Below the pieces are notes generated by a model. It was not told the DNA's origin. It did no database searches and saw only the letters and a program-made list of their open reading frames with translations. 64,000 nt of DNA, from the NCBI RefSeq assembly GCF_003591515.1, contig NZ_QZCG01000001.1:124001-188000 (forward strand), given 5' to 3'. Positions 53,328 to 61,761 of the stretch are shown in pieces. Numbering within the stretch: position 1 is the stretch's first letter; each line of letters begins with the position of its first letter. This stretch comes from Paracoccus onubensis. GTDB lineage: Bacteria > Pseudomonadota > Alphaproteobacteria > Rhodobacterales > Rhodobacteraceae. Both the position numbers and the translations under genes were made by a program.

Positions 53328-54167
53328 TCATCGTGCTCCTGCCGCGTCGCCCGCTGTTCCTTCGTAACCGAAATCCTGCATCAGGCCGGCGATCGTGCCA
53401 TCCGTGACCAAAGCGTCGATTGCCTCATCAACCTGAGTCCGCAAATAACTGTCCCGGGCCTTCATCAGAATGCCGACCCGCGTCACCGTATCGGGCACGG
53501 GCTTCATCGGGATGGCATGCAGTGCCGCAGCGTCGGGGTTGCCGGATTTCTCAAGCTCCGCAAGAACCGGCTGCCAGATCATCATCCCCGCAATCGAGCC
53601 ATCCGCGACCCGTCTGGCCATCAGTTCCATATCCGCATAGGGAAGTCTGATGAATCGCTGTTCTTCGGGCTGTTGCTGGTTCCAGGTGATGAACACACGC
53701 TCGCCCATGGATGACAAAGCGGTGCCCAGTTTGCGGTCGCGGGGGATATCCAGCAAAGTCCGGTAATCGTCTTTGACCGTAAGCACATAGGGCAGGCTGA
53801 CATAGGGACGGCTGAGGACCGCCCAATCAGGGAAGGGCGAATTCTCTTGCACGGTCATGCCGACCATGATGTCGCAGCTGTTATTCATCGCGATCTGCAG
53901 CTCGTCCATGAAGCCTTCGCCGCTGGTGGGATAGCCGCCAAAGCCTTCGTGGAATTCCGCCGTCAGAAACAACGCATCGGCTATCGCCTGTGCCACGGCG
54001 CGGTCGAATTCGCGAGTCTTGCCGGTCTGGTCCAGACAGACCTGCAATTTGTCGCCATCCATCCGCCGCGTATTGTCCAGAAGCTCCGAGGGCACACCAT
54101 AGCTTTGCGCAAAGGACGAGGTCGCGGCAGCGAAGCCCAGAATCCCCGCCAATAACCATTTTATCAT
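53328..54167 (-). CDS. XoxJ/MoxJ-like periplasmic binding protein
   Basis: A 279-residue family 3 binding-protein fold with signal peptide (MIKWLLAGILGFAAATSSFAQ). KLQVCLDQTGKTREFDRAVAQAIADAL, ELQIAMNNSCDIMVGM and WAVLSRPYVSLPYVLTVKDDYRT match the quinoprotein-dehydrogenase-associated binding proteins such as XoxJ. These are thought to help mature the PQQ enzyme or its metal site in the periplasm. It is downstream of the PQQ dehydrogenase, after an 11-bp stem. Confidence 0.83.
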   Translation of the reverse strand: MIKWLLAGILGFAAATSSFAQSYGVPSELLDNTRRMDGDKLQVCLDQTGKTREFDRAVAQAIADALFLTAEFHEGFGGYPTSGEGFMDELQIAMNNSCDIMVGMTVQENSPFPDWAVLSRPYVSLPYVLTVKDDYRTLLDIPRDRKLGTALSSMGERVFITWNQQQPEEQRFIRLPYADMELMARRVADGSIAGMMIWQPVLAELEKSGNPDAAALHAIPMKPVPDTVTRVGILMKARDSYLRTQVDEAIDALVTDGTIAGLMQDFGYEGTAGDAAGAR

Positions 54168-54187
54168 CCCGAAACCTTTCCTTACAT

Positions 54188-54215
54188 GGGAAAGGGGGCC
54201 GAAACCCCCTTTCCC
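54188..54215 (-). other. Perfect 11-bp stem between PQQ dehydrogenase and XoxJ-like gene
   Basis: GGGAAAGGGGG and CCCCCTTTCCC form a perfect stem with a six-base loop, 19 bases after the dehydrogenase stop and 21 before the next start. There is no following T run, so it more likely protects the upstream mRNA from 3' decay or attenuates than terminates. Confidence 0.6.
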
Positions 54216-54233
54216 GATAGCAGATCAGCAGGT

Positions 54234-55997
54234 TTATTCAGCTTCGGTTTTCAGCTTGAACACGAAGATCGAGTTGCCATTGCCGTTCGGCAGCGGCGTT
54301 TCCGGGAAAGCCGACGCAATCGACGATGCCGAATTCGAATAACCGGTGGGCACGACCAGATATTGCTCGCCATCGACCTCATAGGTAACCGGTGAGCCTC
54401 CGACCGGGGCGTTCAGGCGCTGTTGCCACAGCACATCTCCGGTTTTGTCGTCGAATGCCTTGATATAGCGAGCAGCGTCGCCGCCGAACACCAGACCTCC
54501 GGCAGTTGCCAGAACCGACGAGGTCGGTGCTTCGCGCTGCCGATGCTGCCACAGGTGATCGCCCTGGGTCGTATTGACGGACAGGGCCTCGAACAGCCCG
54601 GCATTATCCTGACCTTCCGGCAGAACGCGGGGGCCGAACTTGACCGAACCGACCGCGTTACCGGCGGTGAATTCGGATTGCGTCGGCGTCACCTCGTTGC
54701 AGGCTTCGGTCAGAGGCACGTAATAGGTTTGGGTCAGCGGGCTATAGGAACCCACCTGCCAAAGCTTGCCACCCGAAACCGATGTGCAGACATGAACCGG
54801 TTGACCGACGGCGGTCGGAACCAGATCTTCGTTGATATGCACGGTGCCGTCGTCGTCGATCTTGGACACGACATTCTGGAACACGGTCTCTTTCGACCAC
54901 AGATATTCACCGGTCTCACGGTCAAGCGCGAAGGCGATCCCGTTCTTGCCCGGAACCGAGATCAGCATCTTATGGGTTTCGCCGTCCACTTCCTGATCGA
55001 CAAGAATACGCTCGAACGGGCTGTCAAGATCCCAGTTGTCGCGCGGCAGATGCTGATAGTACCATTTCAGTTTGCCGGTATTCACATCCAGCGCAAGCGT
55101 CGAGTTGGTGTAAAGCACGCTGCCATCGCCCGAGCCCCGGATCAGTTCGGCATAGGGTCCCGGCATGCCGACGCCCCAATAGGTCAGGCCAAGTTCCGGA
55201 TCATAGGAACCGGTCGTCCAGGGCGTGCCGCCCCAGCGATTTTCCGGCGGAACCTCGCCCCAGCTTTCCTGCTGTTCGGGGTTTTCCGGATCGTTGATGG
55301 TATTGAACCGCCAGAGTTCCTCGCCCGAGTTCAGGTCATGCGCCATGATATAGCAGCCGCCTGCCGTGCCCGCGATCGAGCAGCCCGAGATGGCCGAGAT
55401 GATCTTGTCATCCACGATCAATGCGCCAACCGTGTAGGAATAGCCCTTTTTCCAATCGAGAACCTGCTTTTCCCACGCGATCTTGCCGGTCTTCGCTTCC
55501 AGAGCGACCAGTTTCGCATCCGGCGTGGTCAGGATGATCTTGTCGCCAGCCAGCGCGATCGAGTTCTTCTGACGGCGGGCCTGATTGGCCTGATAGGACC
55601 AGGTCGAATTCAGTTGCGGCAGGATGTGACGATAGGTCCACAGCAGATCGCCGGATTTCGCGTCAAGCGCCTCGACGATGCCATCCGAGGTCTGCAGGAA
55701 CATCACGCCGTCATGGATGAGCGGAACGGTTTCCTGAATGCCGACATCTGCCATCGGCCAGGCCCATGCCAGTTCCAGATCCTTGACGGTTTCCTTGTTG
55801 ATCTGATCCAGTTCCGAGAAACCGGTATTCGAATAGTTGCCACGCCATTGCAGCCAGTCGCCTTTCGGCGGATTAGCCAGCAATTCCGGGGTGACGGGGG
55901 TGTAATTATCCAGCACGCCTTGCGCAAAGGCCGCTGGAACACATGCGATCAGCGCGGTAGACGCGATCAGCAGATGTTTGCGAATGTCGAGTTTCAT
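54234..55997 (-). CDS. PQQ-dependent alcohol dehydrogenase with Asp-x-Asp metal motif
   Basis: A 587-residue periplasmic eight-bladed quinoprotein with signal peptide (to AAFAQ). WRGNYSNTGFSELDQI, GDLLWTYRHILP, ELIRGSGDGSVLYTNSTLALDVNTG (metal-site Asn) and repeated tryptophan-docking motifs are typical. DNWDLDS places Asp323 where the catalytic base stands and Asp325 two residues on, the extra Asp linked to lanthanide use. The usual AEFGVRG glutamate region instead reads SGCSIAGTAGGCY with two cysteines (206, 215), as in a less-studied clade. It oxidises an alcohol or aldehyde and passes electrons to cytochrome c. No PQQ biosynthesis genes are present. Confidence 0.9.
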   Translation of the reverse strand: MKLDIRKHLLIASTALIACVPAAFAQGVLDNYTPVTPELLANPPKGDWLQWRGNYSNTGFSELDQINKETVKDLELAWAWPMADVGIQETVPLIHDGVMFLQTSDGIVEALDAKSGDLLWTYRHILPQLNSTWSYQANQARRQKNSIALAGDKIILTTPDAKLVALEAKTGKIAWEKQVLDWKKGYSYTVGALIVDDKIISAISGCSIAGTAGGCYIMAHDLNSGEELWRFNTINDPENPEQQESWGEVPPENRWGGTPWTTGSYDPELGLTYWGVGMPGPYAELIRGSGDGSVLYTNSTLALDVNTGKLKWYYQHLPRDNWDLDSPFERILVDQEVDGETHKMLISVPGKNGIAFALDRETGEYLWSKETVFQNVVSKIDDDGTVHINEDLVPTAVGQPVHVCTSVSGGKLWQVGSYSPLTQTYYVPLTEACNEVTPTQSEFTAGNAVGSVKFGPRVLPEGQDNAGLFEALSVNTTQGDHLWQHRQREAPTSSVLATAGGLVFGGDAARYIKAFDDKTGDVLWQQRLNAPVGGSPVTYEVDGEQYLVVPTGYSNSASSIASAFPETPLPNGNGNSIFVFKLKTEAE

Positions 55998-56050
55998 TCT
56001 GGGTCTCTCCTGAAGGCAGGCGGCTTCGGAATGGCCTGCCCGAATCTGAA

Positions 56051-56575
56051 TTATTTTTTGAATTTCGGCAGTTCCTTGCCCCAGGTATATGCTTGGGGCA
56101 CATTCGTATCGCCTTCTTCTTCGCCGGCGGTTTCCTGATTGGCCAGCGCCAGTTCCGCCGCACCTTCCTTGGTTTCGGCAACAAGGCCGATCGAAGCCAT
56201 ATTCTCGGTGTCCATCGCCGTGTCGCCCGGCTTGGCACCGTTTTGCTGCATGATATATGCAACGATATTCAGATAGGTTTCCTCGCCCAGCTGGCCGGGT
56301 TGCGCCGGCGGCATGGCAACCGAAATAAAGTCATACAGGCCGCCAGCGGTGTCCCAGTTCCCCATGATGTCCTGACCGAACAGCGCAGGCGCTTCGGGGC
56401 CCTCAAGGCGCACGCCGTGGCAGCTTGCGCAATTAGATTGATAATCGGTTTGACCTGTCGACGCCTGCTCCGAGGTGAATCCCGCAGCAAAAACTGGGAT
56501 CGATGATGAAAAGGTCATCGCAATGGCAGATGTGATGGTCAGGACGGCTGATCGTCCAAAGAGTTTGGCTGGCAC
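56051..56575 (-). CDS. Cytochrome c partner of the PQQ dehydrogenase, GTG start
   Basis: About 174 residues: a signal peptide (LTITSAIAMTFSSSIPVFAA), one heme site CASCH and the Met-ligand loop SVAMPPAQPGQLG, then an acidic, Glu-rich tail. The start is taken as GTG at 56575 because GGAGG stands five bases before it and the result is a normal signal peptide; in-frame ATGs at 56587 and 56608 lack ribosome sites. It is the first gene of cytochrome, dehydrogenase, XoxJ-like order and should accept electrons from the quinoprotein. The 281-bp stretch 56618-56898 upstream holds only a presumed promoter. Confidence 0.86.
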   Translation of the reverse strand: MPAKLFGRSAVLTITSAIAMTFSSSIPVFAAGFTSEQASTGQTDYQSNCASCHGVRLEGPEAPALFGQDIMGNWDTAGGLYDFISVAMPPAQPGQLGEETYLNIVAYIMQQNGAKPGDTAMDTENMASIGLVAETKEGAAELALANQETAGEEEGDTNVPQAYTWGKELPKFKK

Positions 56576-56898
56576 CAGAACCTCCATAAAGGTTGACCGG
56601 GACGGCATAGCCGCCACGGTTCGGTCTGAAGGCGGCTTTCACCGCCCCCTGGTTGCTCGCGGGAATGTCAAAGCTGTGCAAATCATGCGTAAACCTTGCA
56701 AGGATACGGGTTGATTTGCGTGTCATTGGGTGTTCGCGCGCATTTTTATCGGCTGGTCATTTTGGAAATCTTCATGAGAAGCGCTCTGTTGATGATCAAC
56801 CATAAGGATGATGGATGCGCCTGTTTTCGGCGAAGTTCAAGAGGGCTGAAGGCCCGGAACCCGTAAAGATGCCGATAATTTGCCTAAAATCTTTCGAA

Positions 56899-57657
56899 TT
56901 AGTTAGCTCTTGCAACGAATTGTTTGTGCTGAATTTCTTTCTGCAATGCAGCACGAATCGCGCGGGTCAGCGTCACGTCTCCACGCCAGAGGCCGAAGGC
57001 AAGGGATGTGCTTTCGCCCGCTGCTGCGGGCAGGTCATGAGAGAGGGCTCCGGCCGGCAGCGGCGTCAGACTCGAGGCGATGGCCTCGCCGCCCTGCCGC
57101 AGCCAGACAGCCAGATCGGCCTCGGTGGCCAACGGGTGCGGCTGCCAGCCCTCGGCCCGCATCCAGCTTGACAATTGCACCCGGTTCAGCCCCGCCGAAC
57201 CCATGAAGACCCCGACCTTGGCGCCCCGGGCAGGGGGGGCGCTGTCGCTGATCCGCACCAGACCGATCCGCCCGCCATTCGGCAGCAGCGTCAGAAAGCC
57301 GCGATTGGCTGCGCTGTCGGCCAAGCCTCCGCCCAGTATATCGCATTGCCCGCGCCCGATCTGCCAGTCACGCGGATTGAAGGACCGGCCCATATTCGCG
57401 ATCTCGACCACTTGAAGCCGCAGATCCAGCTCCTGCGCGACGCCCTGCATCAGGGCAAGCTCATATCCCGGTCGGGTCGCGTGGTCGGCGCGGATCAACT
57501 CGCTGTTCCTGTCGGGAACGCAAAGGCGCAAAATCCCATTCTCCATCCGCTCGCTCAGCGAGGTATCGGGCGGCAGATGACTTAGCGCGACCAATAGCAG
57601 CGTAATCACACCGATATCGATTACGGGTTTCCGCCATCGCTTCCAGCCTTTGGTCAC
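56899..57657 (-). CDS. Membrane-anchored binding-protein-like component, GTG start
   Basis: About 252 residues. It starts with GTG in a GTGA overlap with the permease stop; a short basic N-terminus leads to one membrane helix (VIDIGVITLLLVALSHL) and a family 3 binding-protein domain: LRLCVPDRNSELIR, GYELALMQGVAQELDLRLQVVEI, GQCDILGGGLADSA. It resembles the putative substrate-binding proteins that accompany PQQ dehydrogenase systems. It is the last gene of ATPase, permease, binder order on the minus strand. The upstream open frame in this register is a shadow of the permease. Confidence 0.75.
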   Translation of the reverse strand: MTKGWKRWRKPVIDIGVITLLLVALSHLPPDTSLSERMENGILRLCVPDRNSELIRADHATRPGYELALMQGVAQELDLRLQVVEIANMGRSFNPRDWQIGRGQCDILGGGLADSAANRGFLTLLPNGGRIGLVRISDSAPPARGAKVGVFMGSAGLNRVQLSSWMRAEGWQPHPLATEADLAVWLRQGGEAIASSLTPLPAGALSHDLPAAAGESTSLAFGLWRGDVTLTRAIRAALQKEIQHKQFVARAN

Positions 57658-58463
57658 CTGCCGAAACTCCGCAAGGCCCACAGGAAGAAACCGATCATGC
57701 CGATGCCCACCAGACCAAAGCCGATCTGCGGCGGAAACTGATTGAAGTTGATCAGAATACCCCGCAAAGCATCGACCGCATAGGTGATCGGATTGGCGTA
57801 GATCAGCATGATCAGCCATTCGGGGTAGCTGGCGACCAGTTGGGTGCGCGTCAGCGACGGATCCAGCGGAAAAACCGAGGACGAGGCGAAATAAAGCGGC
57901 AGGATCACCGTATTCGAGAACACGCCGAAACCTTCGAAACTGCGGACCTTTCCGGCCAGAACCACACCGAAGCAGGTCAAGGCAAAGGACAGCGCGAACA
58001 TATAGGCGATCGCTTGCGCGACCTGCGGCGCGGTCAGCGTGACATCCGCGAAACGCGCAAGGATCAGGACCAGCGTGCCATGCCCGGTTGCCGCAGTCGC
58101 CCCCCCAAGAACCTTGCCCAGCAGCACCGCCCATCGCGGCATGGGCGAGACCAGAATTTCGCGCAGAAACCCGAATTCGCGATCCCAGATGACCGAGACC
58201 GCGAACTGGATCGAGGTATACATGATGTTCAGCACGATCACGGCGGGGAACAGAAATTGCAGATAGCTGTAGGGCAGGACCAGCCGCACTTCGCCGAAAA
58301 CCTCGCCCCGGAAATAGGGGTTCAGCCCGACGCCAAGGATCAGCAGCCAGATCAGTGGGCGGCTGACGCCCCCCAGAAGCTGACCCTTGTCGCGGGTCGC
58401 GCGCATGATCTCGCGCAGCCAGACGCCGTGAATGCCCCGCAATATGGGAAGAAATGAGTTCAT
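57654..58463 (-). CDS. ABC-2 type permease of a PQQ-dehydrogenase-associated transporter
   Basis: A 269-residue, six-helix ABC-2 type membrane protein: FLPILRGIHGVWLREIMRATRDKGQLLGGVSRPLIWLLILG at the start, then SVIWDREFGFLREILVSPMPRWAVLLGK, the typical DRE.G..REILVSP motif. Such transporters are usually exporters. It overlaps the ATPase gene by four bases (ATGA) and the binding protein by GTGA. Homologues occur in PQQ-alcohol-dehydrogenase gene sets. Confidence 0.87.
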   Translation of the reverse strand: MNSFLPILRGIHGVWLREIMRATRDKGQLLGGVSRPLIWLLILGVGLNPYFRGEVFGEVRLVLPYSYLQFLFPAVIVLNIMYTSIQFAVSVIWDREFGFLREILVSPMPRWAVLLGKVLGGATAATGHGTLVLILARFADVTLTAPQVAQAIAYMFALSFALTCFGVVLAGKVRSFEGFGVFSNTVILPLYFASSSVFPLDPSLTRTQLVASYPEWLIMLIYANPITYAVDALRGILINFNQFPPQIGFGLVGIGMIGFFLWALRSFGR

Positions 58464-59464
58464 CGCCGCCCCGCCCGCCGCCCGGCATTGCGCTGCGCCT
58501 CGCGTTCGCCATCGGTGCGGTCACGCAGAACCCTTCCGGTCAGGCTTAGGAAAACGCCTTCCAGCGTCGGCCCCTCGAAGCGCATTTCGCGCAGGCGATT
58601 GCCGAAGCGGGCCAGAAACCCGGCGACGAAATCCTCTTCCCCGGCCGGAATGGCCAAAGTTTCCGCGCCTATGGCATGAGCGCCGGGATAGGCGGCCAGA
58701 AGCGCCGCATGATCGGCAGGGGTTGCCGCAACCACATGCAGAAAGCTTTGGCCCAGTTCCCGCTTCAACTGACCGGGCGTGCCTTCGGCGATGATGCGGC
58801 CCTTGTCGATAATGCAGATGCGGTCGGCATCCTCGACCTCTTCGATATAATGGGTGGTGGTCAGAAGCGTCAGCCCGCGTTCGCATCGCTGCCGGTTCAG
58901 ATAGGCCCAGATCCGCGCCCGCGTCTGCGCGTCCAGCCCCACTGTCGGCTCATCCAGAAACAGGATCTGCGGCTCATGCATCAATGCGCGCGCGATCTCG
59001 AGCCGCCGCTTCATGCCGCCGGAAAAACTGCGCACGACGGTCTCGCGCCAGCCGGTCAGTTCGACCAGATCAAGCATCCTGTCGATCGCATCGGCGCGCG
59101 CACGGCCCGGCATTCCGTATACCCGGCCATGAAAGTCCAGATTTTCCTCGGCCGAGAGCCGGTCGTCCAGGCTTGGATCCTGGAACACCATCCCGATCGA
59201 CAGCCGCACCTGACGCGAGGCCCGGCGCAGGTCGTGCCCCGCCACTTCGACCAGCCCTTTATCGGCCTCGCGCAGCGTTGCCAGGACCGAGATCAACGAT
59301 GTCTTGCCCGCTCCGTTCGGTCCCAGCAGGGCAAAGGAACTGCCGCGCCCGATCGATAGCGAAACATCGTCCAGCGCCACCTGTCCGCCATATTTCAGCG
59401 ACAGATGTTCGACCCGCACGGCCGGACCCGCCCTTTCGGCAGTCTCATGGGGCTGGATCAGCAA
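58460..59464 (-). CDS. ATPase of the PQQ-dehydrogenase-associated ABC transporter
   Basis: About 334 residues. Walker A GPNGAGKTS, Q loop VFQDPSLDDRLSAEENLDFHGRVYGM, signature FSGGMKRRLEIARAL, Walker B ILFLDEPTVGLD and switch TTTHYIEEVEDADRI; the NatA/DrrA-like ABC-2 type. The C-terminal 90 residues are a family-specific extension. Start unclear: TTG at 59464 has GGAAGG nine bases upstream, while GTG at 59632 overlaps the YaiI stop (GTGA), but the extra 56 residues look non-coding. ATGA overlap with the permease. Confidence 0.85.
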   Translation of the reverse strand: MLIQPHETAERAGPAVRVEHLSLKYGGQVALDDVSLSIGRGSSFALLGPNGAGKTSLISVLATLREADKGLVEVAGHDLRRASRQVRLSIGMVFQDPSLDDRLSAEENLDFHGRVYGMPGRARADAIDRMLDLVELTGWRETVVRSFSGGMKRRLEIARALMHEPQILFLDEPTVGLDAQTRARIWAYLNRQRCERGLTLLTTTHYIEEVEDADRICIIDKGRIIAEGTPGQLKRELGQSFLHVVAATPADHAALLAAYPGAHAIGAETLAIPAGEEDFVAGFLARFGNRLREMRFEGPTLEGVFLSLTGRVLRDRTDGEREAQRNAGRRAGRR

Positions 59465-59628
59465 GGATATGGACCTTCCGGCAAAATCGGCTTCCTGACA
59501 GTTGGTCTGATTGACTTCCCCACGGCCATACCCTTCCGGCGGGCGCAGGGAAAGACCGCAAATATAGGGTTTCGGGCTGGCACGGGTGAAATGGAGGCGC
59601 TGCCGGTTCGGGAATCCCGCAGCCGGGA

Positions 59629-60084
59629 TCACCTGCCGCGCAGCGCCGCGTTCAGGGCCGTGTCAAGCGCCTGCAGGAAGCGGGATCGATCGGCTTTTGT
59701 GAATGACGGGCCATTCCCGCGGAAAAAAGGATCAGCGGCGCGGATGTCGCTCATCAGATCGCGGACCGCAAGCCTTTGACCGATATTCGTCTGTTTCAGC
59801 TCTTCTCCGGTCGGGGTAAGAACGCGGGCGCCTGCCTTGATGCAGCGATCGGCAAGCGGGATATCGGCGGTCACCACCACATCGCCCCGACCGCAGCGGT
59901 CGGCGATCCACTGATCCGCCTCATCCGGCCCCTCGTCCACGATGACCAGCGACACCAGCGGGTTTTGCGATGGCCGCAGACCTCCATTACACACCAGAAC
60001 CATGGGAACCTGCATGCGGGTGGCCACGCGCTCGGCCTCGGTTTTCACCGGGCAGGCGTCGGCGTCTATATAGAGCGTGGTCAT
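59629..60084 (-). CDS. YaiI/YqxD-family protein (DUF188)
   Basis: A 151-residue PIN-like protein. [19 protein letters not shown] at the N-terminus, [34 protein letters not shown] and LTPTGEEL are the family blocks. The conserved acidic residues suggest a nuclease-like metal site, but no activity is established. The ATG at 60084 gives the standard N-terminus; the frame extends upstream without support. Housekeeping-like and unrelated to the neighbouring transporter. Confidence 0.88.
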   Translation of the reverse strand: MTTLYIDADACPVKTEAERVATRMQVPMVLVCNGGLRPSQNPLVSLVIVDEGPDEADQWIADRCGRGDVVVTADIPLADRCIKAGARVLTPTGEELKQTNIGQRLAVRDLMSDIRAADPFFRGNGPSFTKADRSRFLQALDTALNAALRGR

Positions 60085-60253
60085 GACCGTCTTTCGGGTT
60101 GTCGAGCGCATAGCATACCGCCTTGTACGGGGACAGCAACGCCGGTCGTCGTTTCCGGATAGGAGGGAGGCGTTCGCCATGCGACCGGCCGGGGGTGCTG
60201 CCCGTCGCCGGCAGGTCTCTTGAACCAGTGGGCGACCCGCCGGCGACCTCTGA

Positions 60254-60271
60254 GGTATTTGGACAAAGAAG
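60254..60271 (-). repeat. Dispersed CTTCTTTG-N3-AAATACC element
   Basis: On the minus strand CTTCTTTG-TCC-AAATACC, 68-85 bases downstream of the reductase stop and upstream of YaiI. The gap 60085-60338 holds nothing else that I recognise. Confidence 0.55.
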
Positions 60272-60338
60272 AAGCCTGTGCGTGGTCGGAGAGCGGCAGG
60301 TATTGCCGGGATTGTCCGTTGTCATCGGTGAGTTGTGG

Positions 60339-61541
60339 CTACAGCAATTCCTTCAGGTCGAAATCCGGATCGGCGACCTGATCCGGCAGGGGCGAGCGTT
60401 CCGCCTCGATCAGGCGTTTGCCGATCATGTAGCCGCGCGGATCGTTCATCGCATCGACCGCCAACAGCGTTTCGCCCCTGAAATACCAGTGCGAGCGGCT
60501 TTCGGGCGATTTTCCCGGGCGGATGACGACCCGGTCATAGCCGGTGTTCAGCCCGGCGATCTGAAGCTTGACGTCATATTGATCGGACCAGAACCACGGT
60601 TTCGGGATGTAATCCTGCGCATGACCCAGCATATTGGCCGCCACCGCCTCGGCCTGATCGATGGCGTTCTGCACGCTTTCTAGGCGGATCCGCGCGCCGC
60701 GATAGGGCAAACGGGTGCAATCGCCCGCCGCCCAGATATGAGAATCACTGGTCCTGCCCTGCACATCGACAAGGATTCCGTTGTCGCAGGCAATGCCGGC
60801 CGCCGCCGCCAGATCGTCATTTGGCAGGACGCCGATGCCGATAATGACGAAATCCGCCGCGCATTCCGGGCCATCGGCGAATTCGGCGGTGATGCCATTC
60901 CCGGAGCGGAGACGCTTCAGCCGGGCATCCTCGCGGATCTCGACGCCATGCGCGCTGTGAAGATCGCGAAAGAAGTCCGAGGTTTCGGGGGCGGCGACGC
61001 GTTGCAGGATCCGGGGAGCCATTTCCGCAAGGGTGACATGCAGGCCCAGTCCGGCGGCGACGGCTGCGGCCTCGAGTCCGATATAACCGCCGCCGACGAT
61101 CAGCAGCCGCTGTCCGGGCCGGAATTCAGGCGCCATCCGGTCAGTATCGGCGAGGGTGCGGACGGCATGGATGCCGGGCAGATCGCCGCCCATCGCGGCA
61201 GGCAGTAATCGCGGAGAGGCTCCGGTCGTCAGGGCAAGTTTGTCATATGAAATGATGTCGCCCGCCAACTCGATCTGCCTTGAGCCGGGTCGGATCGCGC
61301 TGACCTGCCGCCCGCGGATCAGGGTGATCTCGTGGTCGAGATAGAAACGTTCGGGCCGGAGGTAAAGTTGTTCGCGCGCCATTTCCTTCATCAGGTATTT
61401 CTTGGAAAGCGGCGGCCGCTGATAGGGCAGCACGTCTTCGCCGCAGATCAGCGTAAGCTTCCCGTCATGGCCAAGCTGCCGCAATCTGGCGGCAAGCGCC
61501 GCCCCCGCCTGTCCGCCGCCGATAATCGCGATATGGCTCAT
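60339..61541 (-). CDS. NAD(P)H:ferredoxin/rubredoxin reductase-type FAD protein
   Basis: A 400-residue pyridine-nucleotide:disulfide-family oxidoreductase of the putidaredoxin/rhodocoxin reductase group. FAD motif IAIIGGGQAGAALAARL, NAD motif LLIVGGGYIGLEAAAVAAGLG, second FAD motif IWAAGDCTRLP and the C-terminal WFWSDQYDVKLQIAGL are diagnostic. It would transfer electrons from NAD(P)H to a [2Fe-2S] ferredoxin for a P450 or Rieske oxygenase; none is in the window. It could also serve the membrane hydroxylase at 38217, but that is speculation. Transcribed alone. Confidence 0.9.
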   Translation of the reverse strand: MSHIAIIGGGQAGAALAARLRQLGHDGKLTLICGEDVLPYQRPPLSKKYLMKEMAREQLYLRPERFYLDHEITLIRGRQVSAIRPGSRQIELAGDIISYDKLALTTGASPRLLPAAMGGDLPGIHAVRTLADTDRMAPEFRPGQRLLIVGGGYIGLEAAAVAAGLGLHVTLAEMAPRILQRVAAPETSDFFRDLHSAHGVEIREDARLKRLRSGNGITAEFADGPECAADFVIIGIGVLPNDDLAAAAGIACDNGILVDVQGRTSDSHIWAAGDCTRLPYRGARIRLESVQNAIDQAEAVAANMLGHAQDYIPKPWFWSDQYDVKLQIAGLNTGYDRVVIRPGKSPESRSHWYFRGETLLAVDAMNDPRGYMIGKRLIEAERSPLPDQVADPDFDLKELL

Positions 61542-61646
61542 CCTGATGATCTCCCTCTGCCTTTCGCCAGCCTGTGATTCGTGGCGATTTGCTGGCCGGA
61601 ACTACCGGCAAACCGTTCATCTTCCCGGCTTTTCAAAAAAACTTAT

Positions 61647-61665
61647 CAATTAGTTTGACCAATTG
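61647..61665. promoter_or_regulatory. Inverted repeat upstream of the creatininase operon
   Basis: CAATT and AATTG flank nine bases (AGTTTGACC), 40-58 bases before the leader ORF, within an AT-rich promoter-like stretch. Candidate operator. Confidence 0.35.
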
Positions 61666-61704
61666 CTATGAATTTGTTTAGCCTGCCATGCAGTGGAGGA
61701 GCAC

Positions 61705-61761
61705 ATGACGGAATTCATCATGCCGACCCGGGGCGCCGGGGCCGGAGGGCTGCCGAGATGA
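61705..61761 (+). CDS. 18-codon leader ORF coupled to the creatininase gene
   Basis: MTEFIMPTRGAGAGGLPR, with a strong GGAGGAG directly upstream; its TGA overlaps the ATG of the creatininase gene (ATGA). The GGAGGG ribosome site of the main gene lies inside it. It may be a leader that sets translation of the next gene rather than a working peptide. No stalling motif is obvious. Confidence 0.4.
   Translation: MTEFIMPTRGAGAGGLPR

Noticed and set aside
54423-56138. A 571-codon plus-strand frame
   Set aside because: Antisense to the PQQ dehydrogenase, whose motifs and signal peptide are unmistakable.
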